From Bacillota bacterium (GTDB lineage Bacteria; Bacillota; Clostridia; Christensenellales; Aristaeellaceae): DNA of 6,533 nucleotides. Under the pieces are notes generated by a model, which saw only the letters and a list, made by a program, of their open reading frames with translations, made no database searches and was not told the origin of the DNA. The translations under genes and the position numbers were made by a program. Shown here one piece after another: positions 1-4,121 of this stretch; within the stretch, counting starts at the first letter, position 1, and every line of letters begins with the position of its first letter. Where the stretch lies: positions 1 to 6,533 of the forward strand of contig JAEWWY010000198.1 in NCBI GenBank assembly GCA_023458835.1, given 5' to 3'.

Positions 1-48
1 TTACACGGTTTCCCTGTAAAGCCATGGCTTTACAGGGAAACCGTGTAA
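1..48. repeat. Perfect 48-bp palindrome at the left edge
   Basis: Bases 1-24 are the exact reverse complement of bases 25-48, with the centre inside the CATG at 23-26 and no spacer. The right arm contains GCTTTACAGGG followed by AAACCGTGTAA. The symmetry stops at base 48 only because the window starts at base 1, so the true inverted repeat may be longer. It is not followed by a T-run, so it is not a clear intrinsic terminator on the + strand. It could be a dispersed palindromic element, a protein-binding site, or a fold-back artefact at a contig end. The symmetry is directly visible; its role is unknown. Confidence 0.9.
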
Positions 49-73
49 GAAATGTTTGCTCCGCAAACCCCGC

Positions 74-125
74 CCGGCAAAGCCGGACGATACGATTACA
101 AATGAAGGGGTTGCACCCCTTCATT
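74..125 (+). repeat. Two short hairpins upstream of rbfA
   Basis: The first hairpin is CCGGC (74-78), loop AAA, GCCGG (82-86). The second is stronger: AATGAAGGGG (101-110) pairs perfectly with CCCCTTCATT (116-125) around a five-base TTGCA loop. Neither is followed by a T-run. A weaker imperfect stem, CCTGCGAA (131-138) with TTTGCAGG (152-159), lies just downstream. Together with the palindrome they fill most of the 203 bases before rbfA. They could be leader structure, the 3' end of an upstream transcript, or an intergenic repeat. No gene is seen in this stretch. Confidence 0.6.
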
Positions 126-192
126 GCATCCCTGCGAATTTGTCAGTACTTTTTGCAGGAAATATGCCTCTTTTCTCACGACCCAGAAAGGC

Positions 193-198
193 AAGGAG
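193..198 (+). promoter_or_regulatory. Ribosome binding site that fixes the rbfA GTG start
   Basis: AAGGAG lies five bases before the GTG at 204. The open frame continues upstream to an ATG at 24, inside the palindrome, but the upstream residues do not resemble RbfA and no ATG there has a comparable site. Confidence 0.85.
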
Positions 199-203
199 TC
201 CAA

Positions 204-599
204 GTGAGTTTTCATCGAAGCGACCGCATTTCCGATCAGGTTCGCCGGGAGGTGGACCAGATCATCCGCAACCAGCTAAGTGACCCCCGGATCACCGGAA
301 CGTTCAGCATCACCAGGGCTGAAGTGACCCGAGATTTGCGCTATGCCAAGATCTTCGTGAGCATCCTGGAGGAGGACAAGGCGGCGGGTGTCATGGCGGC
401 GTTAAAAGGCGCGGCAGGGTTTGTGCGCAGGGAATTGGGCAGGAGCATGGTCATCCGCTATACGCCGGAGATCATTTTCCAGCGGGATCAGAATATCGCC
501 TATGGCGTACATATCGCGGATATCTTAAGCCAGGTACGCCCCAAAGATGCGGAAGGAAACGGCAGCGATGAGGAAGAACGATCCGGCGAAGATGAATAG
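204..599 (+). CDS. rbfA: 30S ribosome-binding factor RbfA
   Basis: RbfA binds the immature 30S subunit in the cytoplasm and helps late maturation of 16S rRNA, notably at the helix 1/helix 44 region, and is important in the cold. The 131-residue product, read from GTG, begins with SFHRSDRISDQVRREV, the usual family N-terminus. It continues through LSDPRI (about 25-30), the strand motif LRYAKIFVSIL (45-55) and the helix RRELGR (about 75-80), giving the compact KH-like fold over roughly residues 5-105. The last 18 residues are strongly acidic (DEEERSGEDE), a slight extension beyond the usual ~120. The gene's tail overlaps the start of nrnA, so the two are probably translationally coupled. In Bacillota infB or a ylxP-like gene usually lies close upstream; here at least 203 non-coding bases precede it. 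Confidence 0.95.
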   Translation: MSFHRSDRISDQVRREVDQIIRNQLSDPRITGTFSITRAEVTRDLRYAKIFVSILEEDKAAGVMAALKGAAGFVRRELGRSMVIRYTPEIIFQRDQNIAYGVHIADILSQVRPKDAEGNGSDEEERSGEDE

Positions 600-1569
600 C
601 TTTCCGGAGGCGCTGCAATGCGCCATCCGCGAGGCGGGGCGCATTCTTTTATGTTCCCACGTGTCGCCGGATGGGGATACCGTCGGCAGCGCGCTGGCTT
701 TGCGCAGCGCCCTGATCAAGATGGGCAAGCAGGTGGAAGCCGTCTGCGCCGACGAAGTACCGCAATTGCTGATGTTTCTGCCGGGCGCAATGGAGATATG
801 CAAGCCTGCCCAATTGAAGGGCAAAAGCTTTGATCTGGCCATTGCCCTGGATGTATCCGACCGCCACCGCCTGGGCGACGCCGCGCCGCTGTTTTTCGCT
901 GCCCGGTCCACGGTTCAAATCGACCATCACGGTACCAATCCGGGTTATGCCGATATCAATGTGGTAGCGGCTGAGGCCAGCGCGACAGGCGTGCTCATCT
1001 ATGAGCTGATCCATAGCTTGGGTATCGGCCTGGATGGGGAAATCGCCTCCAGCCTGTATACCGCCATCGCTACGGATACGGGCAATTTCAGTTTCGACAA
1101 CACCACGGCCGATGCGTTCCGGGTCATGGGAGACCTGATGACCTATGGCTTGCCCATCGCCAAGCTGAACCGCATTCTTTTCAGGGAGCGCAGCCGGGAG
1201 CAGGTTCTGGTGCTGACCAGGGCATTGTCCACGCTCAACTTCTACCATGGCGGCAGGATTTCGGGCATGCAGCTAAGCCAGGCGGACCTTGACGCCTGCG
1301 GCGCCAGGCCCGAGCACGCGGAATCCATTGTGAACTACGGCATCGATATCACCGGCGTCAAAATGACCTTTCTGGCCAGAGAGGTGGACGGGGGCACCAA
1401 ATTCAGCCTCCGGGCCGTGGAGGGCTGCAACGTGGCTTCCTTGGCCGCCCGGTTCGGGGGCGGCGGGCATGCGCTGGCATCGGGCTGCACCATGAGCTTA
1501 AAGCTTCCGGAGGCTGCGCAGGCCATGCTTGCGGCCATGGAAAGAAGCCTTGCGGAAGGGCAGATATGA
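568..1569 (+). CDS. nrnA: DHH/DHHA1 phosphoesterase, NrnA-type nanoRNase and pAp phosphatase
   Basis: Members of this family degrade RNA dinucleotides and very short oligomers to mononucleotides, and many also dephosphorylate 3'-phosphoadenosine 5'-phosphate, using Mn2+. With the start at 568 the product is 333 residues. All DHH metal motifs are present: HVSPDGDTVGS (31-41, with D35 and D37), ALDVSD (93-98), the name-giving DHH (119-121) and ATDTGNF (168-174, with D170). A DHHA1 substrate-binding domain ends in GGGGHALASGC near residues 296-306. Three in-frame ATGs are possible (547, 568, 592). I chose 568 because GGAAGGA (551-557) lies about ten bases before it; 592 also fits family N-termini. 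It overlaps rbfA by 32 nt and truB by 4 nt. NrnA rather than the single-strand exonuclease RecJ is favoured by length and motif order. The exact substrate is inferred. Confidence 0.9.
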   Translation: MRKNDPAKMNSFPEALQCAIREAGRILLCSHVSPDGDTVGSALALRSALIKMGKQVEAVCADEVPQLLMFLPGAMEICKPAQLKGKSFDLAIALDVSDRHRLGDAAPLFFAARSTVQIDHHGTNPGYADINVVAAEASATGVLIYELIHSLGIGLDGEIASSLYTAIATDTGNFSFDNTTADAFRVMGDLMTYGLPIAKLNRILFRERSREQVLVLTRALSTLNFYHGGRISGMQLSQADLDACGARPEHAESIVNYGIDITGVKMTFLAREVDGGTKFSLRAVEGCNVASLAARFGGGGHALASGCTMSLKLPEAAQAMLAAMERSLAEGQI

Positions 1570-2480
1570 ACGGCTTTTTTAATGTTTTGAAACCTCCCGG
1601 CATGACCTCCAGCCAGGTGGTGGGGACTGTGCGCCGCCTGATAGGCGGAGAGAAGGCCGGCCATGCGGGCACGCTGGACCCCCAGGCGGCGGGCATCCTG
1701 CCGGTGATGGCGGGGAAGGCCGCCCGGCTGTTCGATTACCTGGTGGATAAGCGCAAGGCCTATGTGGCGGAGATCGCCTTCGGTACGGCTACGGATACCC
1801 AGGATGCTCAAGGCCGCGTGACAGAGCGGGGAGGAAACTACCCTTCCCCGGAGGACGTGCTTGCGGTATTGCCCCGGTTTACCGGGGAGATTTTGCAAAC
1901 GCCGCCCAGCTTCTCCGCCATCAAACAGGACGGGAAAAGGCTCTATGACCTGGCCCGGAAAGGCGAGATGGTGCGGGCCGATCCCCGCCCGATCCTGGTG
2001 GAAAGCATCACCCTTGGCCGGGAAACGGAAAACCGCGGCATGATGCTTACGATCCTATGCGGCAAGGGCACGTATGTGCGCACGCTGTGCCATGACATAG
2101 GCCAGGCCGTAGGCTGCCCCGCGCATATGCGGTTTCTGCTGCGCGCGCAAAGCGGCGCTTTCACCCTGGATACCGCCTATACGCTGGAGGAATTGCAGCA
2201 AGCAAAGGATGAGGAGCGGCTTTGCCGGTGTCTGCTGTCCATGGATATGCCGCTTTCTCATCTTCAGCGTGCCGATGTGCCCGTTGAATTGGAGAATATA
2301 TGCCGGAACGGGGGCGCGATGCGCTTGTCCGCTTTTCCAAACCTCCGTCAGGTGGGGGAAAACGTCCCCCTCCGGGTTTATTTGCAGGATGCTTTTATGG
2401 GCATTGCCCACCTGAAAGGCTCCGCCATCGTCTTTCGGGCAATGGTGGGGGCCGGTTCAAACGATGTGAGATACACATGA
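1566..2480 (+). CDS. truB: tRNA pseudouridine(55) synthase TruB
   Basis: TruB converts uridine 55 in the T-loop of most elongator tRNAs to pseudouridine and also acts as a tRNA-folding chaperone. The 304-residue protein starts with NGFFNVLKPPGMTSS, the family's N-terminal motif. The catalytic aspartate is D38 in GHAGTLDPQAAGILPV (32-47). Other signatures are KRKAYVAEIAFGTATDT, the PPSFSAIKQDGKRLYDLAR segment, and GTYVRTLCHDIG followed by the LLRAQSGAF element. The C-terminal ~70 residues form a short PUA-like region (VPLRVYLQDAFMGIAHL), as in Bacillus-type TruB. The ATG overlaps the nrnA stop as ATGA, and a GGAAGGG (1555-1561) just inside nrnA supplies the ribosome binding site, so reinitiation is likely. 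No catalytic residue appears to be missing. Confidence 0.96.
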   Translation: MNGFFNVLKPPGMTSSQVVGTVRRLIGGEKAGHAGTLDPQAAGILPVMAGKAARLFDYLVDKRKAYVAEIAFGTATDTQDAQGRVTERGGNYPSPEDVLAVLPRFTGEILQTPPSFSAIKQDGKRLYDLARKGEMVRADPRPILVESITLGRETENRGMMLTILCGKGTYVRTLCHDIGQAVGCPAHMRFLLRAQSGAFTLDTAYTLEELQQAKDEERLCRCLLSMDMPLSHLQRADVPVELENICRNGGAMRLSAFPNLRQVGENVPLRVYLQDAFMGIAHLKGSAIVFRAMVGAGSNDVRYT

Positions 2481-2498
2481 TGTCTTTGGAGGGTTCCT

Positions 2499-3437
2499 AT
2501 GCGCCTGACATTTTCGGATGACGCCATATCCGGCCCCTGCATACTTGTGCTGGGCATGTTTGACGGCGTTCATACCGGTCACGCCTGGCTTTTGCGCACT
2601 GCCCGGGAGTGGGGGCTGCTGGAAAAGCTTCCGGTAGTGGTATGCACCTTTTTGCAGCATCCCCTGACGCTGATCAGGCCCCAGGCTGCGCCGCCCATGC
2701 TTTCCACCGTGCCGGAGCGCGCCGCCCGCATGGCCCAATTGAAGGCGGATGCTTTGCTGGCGCTCCCCTTTGACCGCGCCATGATGAATATGAAGCCCGA
2801 AAAGTTTGTGCAGCGGCTGGTGACCAAGCTCAGCCCCCGGCATGTGGTGGTAGGCTTCAATTACACCTTTGGATTGGGCGGTGAGGGCGACGCCAAGCTG
2901 CTGAAAAAGATGGGCAAAATATTCGGCTTCGATGTGCATGTTGTGTCTCCTGTGCAGGTGGACGGGCATACCGTATCCTCCTCCCGCGTGCGGGATTTGC
3001 TGGAGGAAGGAAACGTGGAGCTGGCCTGCAAGCTGCTGGAACGGCCTTATGCCGTCGCAGGCTTGGTGGAGCATGGCAAAGGGGTTGGCAAGCAGATCGG
3101 CTTTCCCACGGCCAACATTGCCATTCCCGAGCGCAAGGCATTGCCCGCCTATGGCATCTACATAGCCCGTGTCAAGACCCCAAAGGGCACGTACCCCGCT
3201 GTGGTCAGCCTGGGGCGCCATCCCACGCTGCCCGAGGGCGGGATCACATTGGAAGCACATTTGCTGGACCGCTCGGAAGACTTATACGGGCAAAAGATCC
3301 GCGTAAAGTTTCTCAGGCGTATACGCTCCGAGATCAAATTTGCGGGCATTCAATCGCTGAAAGCCCAAATTGAGCGGGACGTGCTGGAGGCCAAAGCATA
3401 TTTCGCGCGCCATAATACGATGAGGTTCGGGGAATAA
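2499..3437 (+). CDS. ribF: Bifunctional riboflavin kinase / FMN adenylyltransferase RibF
   Basis: RibF phosphorylates riboflavin to FMN and then adenylates it to FAD. The protein has 312 residues, the usual length. The N-terminal nucleotidyltransferase domain shows LGMFDGVHTGH (18-28), GFNYTFGLGGEGD (119-131) and SSSRVRDLLEEG (160-171). The C-terminal kinase domain shows GFPTAN (201-206), PAYGIY (216-221), HPTL (241-244), E252 in EAHLLD and LYGQKIRVKFLRRIRSE (262-278). Some positions differ from the common forms: SLGRHPTL where NIG..PTF is typical, and no arginine in the GLGGEG turn. The ATG has GGAGGG (2488-2493) five bases upstream, 18 nt after truB. It ends with tandem TAA codons. It is a metabolic passenger in this translation cluster, a placement common in bacteria. 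Confidence 0.95.
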   Translation: MRLTFSDDAISGPCILVLGMFDGVHTGHAWLLRTAREWGLLEKLPVVVCTFLQHPLTLIRPQAAPPMLSTVPERAARMAQLKADALLALPFDRAMMNMKPEKFVQRLVTKLSPRHVVVGFNYTFGLGGEGDAKLLKKMGKIFGFDVHVVSPVQVDGHTVSSSRVRDLLEEGNVELACKLLERPYAVAGLVEHGKGVGKQIGFPTANIAIPERKALPAYGIYIARVKTPKGTYPAVVSLGRHPTLPEGGITLEAHLLDRSEDLYGQKIRVKFLRRIRSEIKFAGIQSLKAQIERDVLEAKAYFARHNTMRFGE

Positions 3438-3470
3438 TAACATGGGACGGAAAAAATTCCCCAGCATACG

Positions 3471-3499
3471 TTTACAAAAGCATCGTATAGTGCTACAAT
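3471..3499 (+). promoter_or_regulatory. Sigma-A-type promoter for rpsO
   Basis: TTTACA (3471-3476), a 17-bp spacer and TACAAT (3494-3499) differ from the consensus by one base each. TG at 3491-3492 makes an extended -10 element. Transcription should begin near 3505-3507, giving an ~86-nt leader before rpsO. This is the best promoter match found in the non-coding parts of the window, and it would let rpsO, and pnp by read-through, be expressed independently of rbfA-ribF. Confidence 0.75.
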
Positions 3500-3503
3500 G
3501 AAA

Positions 3504-3591
3504 GACGCTGTTTTGAACCATGGACGCAGTTTTGCGACACTCCGACGCTTTGCTTCGTTCATGGCGCTTTAAGTGAAAGGAGAAAGGAATC
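3504..3591 (+). promoter_or_regulatory. Structured 5' leader of rpsO, candidate S15 autoregulatory site
   Basis: The leader holds the near-repeat GACGCTGTTTTG (3504-3515) and GACGCAGTTTTG (3523-3534), 11 of 12 identical, plus a third GACGC with TTTG (3544-3552). The hairpin CGCA-GTTT-TGCG (3525-3536) can be enclosed by CCATG (3518-3522) pairing with CATGG (3560-3564). CTCC (3540-3543) could pair with the GGAG (3579-3582) of the ribosome binding site. S15 represses its own mRNA in several bacteria through leader folds that differ by lineage. That this leader does so is inference; the stems are short. Confidence 0.35.
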
Positions 3592-3849
3592 ATGAACAAG
3601 GCTGAAATCATCCAAACCTATGGCCGCCACGAGGGCGACACCGGCTCCCCCGAAGTGCAGATCGCACTGCTCACCGAACGGATCAACCACCTGAACGACG
3701 ATCATCTCAAGGTCAACAAGAAGGATCATCACAGCCGCCGCGGCCTGCTCCTGATGGTTGGTAAGCGCAGGGGCCTTCTGGATTATTTGAAGAAGACCGA
3801 CATTGAGCGGTACCGTACGCTGATCAGCCAGTTGAACCTGCGCAAGTAA
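3592..3849 (+). CDS. rpsO: Small ribosomal subunit protein S15 (uS15)
   Basis: S15 binds the central domain of 16S rRNA at the three-way junction of helices 20, 21 and 22 and starts platform assembly. It also contributes to an intersubunit bridge. The 85-residue product carries the family signature: EIIQTYGRHEGDTGSPEVQIALLTERI (5-31), the HLKVNKKDHHSRRGLLLMVGKRR RNA-binding stretch (about 38-60), LLDYLKK (61-67) and the ERYRTLISQLNLRK end. It is a few residues shorter than the common 88-89 because the N-terminus starts directly at MNKAEI. The ATG follows AAAGGAG (3576-3582), nine bases away, with a second AAAGGA (3583-3588) closer. It has its own promoter upstream and lies directly before pnp, as in most bacteria. 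Confidence 0.97.
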   Translation: MNKAEIIQTYGRHEGDTGSPEVQIALLTERINHLNDDHLKVNKKDHHSRRGLLLMVGKRRGLLDYLKKTDIERYRTLISQLNLRK

Positions 3850-3851
3850 AC

Positions 3852-3894
3852 CCGCTTCCAGCGGCTTGCGCGCGGGACCGGCAGCGCCGGCCCG
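3852..3894 (+). repeat. Two adjacent GC-rich hairpins after the rpsO stop
   Basis: CCGCT (3852-3856) pairs with AGCGG (3860-3864) around TCC. Just downstream CGGG (3873-3876) plus CCGGC (3878-3882) pair with GCCGG (3886-3890) plus CCCG (3891-3894) around AGC, with A3877 bulged. An alternative pairs CCCGC (3851-3855) with GCGGG (3872-3876), so the folds exclude each other. There is no T-run, so these are more likely 3'-end stabilising or processing structures than terminators. Confidence 0.55.
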
Positions 3895-3903
3895 TTGGTT
3901 GAT

Positions 3904-3930
3904 ACCGGATGATGATACATTTGATCCGGT
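3904..3930 (+). repeat. Hairpin with a 7-bp perfect stem between rpsO and pnp
   Basis: ACCGGAT (3904-3910) pairs exactly with ATCCGGT (3924-3930) across a 13-base loop. No T-run follows. It is one of a series of stems in this spacer; its role is not known. Confidence 0.5.
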
Positions 3931-3944
3931 CAAACTGTTTGTGG

Positions 3945-3994
3945 AAGCCGCCAGCGGCGCTCGTGAAAGCATGAGCGCCCCTGCGCGGCTTTTT
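3945..3994 (+). terminator. Long hairpin with T-run: rpsO terminator/attenuator or RNase III-type processing stem
   Basis: AAGCCGC (3945-3951) pairs with GCGGCTT (3985-3991), CAG (3952-3954) with CTG (3981-3983), and GGCGCTCGTG (3956-3965) with CATGAGCGCC (3970-3979, one G-U pair) around an AAAG tetraloop. The only flaws are a C-C mismatch (3955/3980) and one bulged C (3984). Five T (3990-3994) follow, two of them inside the stem. This is good for an intrinsic terminator with a short tail. In E. coli the rpsO-pnp spacer carries both a partial terminator and an RNase III stem used in PNPase feedback; this hairpin lies in the equivalent place. Since no convincing promoter lies between it and pnp, read-through would be needed. 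Confidence 0.65.
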
Positions 3995-4008
3995 CACAGG
4001 AATATTCC

Positions 4009-4024
4009 GGAGGCGTACGCCTCC
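4009..4024 (+). repeat. Perfect 16-bp palindrome in the pnp leader
   Basis: GGAGGCGTACGCCTCC is fully self-complementary, forming a 6-bp stem with a GTAC loop as RNA, or a symmetric duplex site as DNA. A smaller palindrome, GGAATATTCC (3999-4008), directly abuts it. The T-run of the preceding hairpin ends five bases before the pair. Confidence 0.55.
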
Positions 4025-4042
4025 AAAGAGGTGCCAGTCTGA

Positions 4043-4115
4043 CTTCACAAAGGGAACAGGCTGGTGTGCTGGGCAGAAAAAGGCAGGCAGCCTTACGTGT
4101 GACGATGTGAAGGAG
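4043..4115 (+). promoter_or_regulatory. Possible stem covering the pnp ribosome binding site
   Basis: CTTCACA (4043-4049) is perfectly complementary to TGTGAAG (4106-4112), which runs into the pnp ribosome binding site AAGGAG (4110-4115). Inside the loop AGGCTG (4058-4063) pairs with CAGCCT (4088-4093). A second near-copy, TTTCACA (3992-3998), next to the upstream terminator-like hairpin, could pair with the same bases through one G-U pair. Translational control of pnp by this fold is an inference. Confidence 0.35.
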
Positions 4116-4121
4116 ATTGGC

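Noticed and set aside
140..168. Possible promoter TTGTCA, 17 bases, TATGCC before rbfA
   Set aside because: The -35 is good but the -10 matches at only three of six positions; too weak to annotate.
24..203. N-terminal extension of rbfA from the ATG at 24
   Set aside because: The start is inside the palindrome, the residues are unlike RbfA, and the GTG at 204 has an ideal AAGGAG.
1..203. CRISPR-like or transposon-end interpretation of the left-edge inverted repeats
   Set aside because: No repeated units with spacers, no transposase, and no target-site duplication can be seen.
2457..3260. Minus-strand open frame (267 codons) opposite ribF
   Set aside because: Antisense to conserved RibF motifs and rich in H, Q and G without any family signature.
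3429..3462. GGGGAA and TTCCCC around the ribF stop as a terminator
   Set aside because: The loop is 22 bases, the stem six, and no T-run follows.
4107..4121. GTG start of pnp five codons upstream
   Set aside because: This GTG overlaps the ribosome binding site used by the ATG at 4122, and the longer form adds residues not expected in the family.
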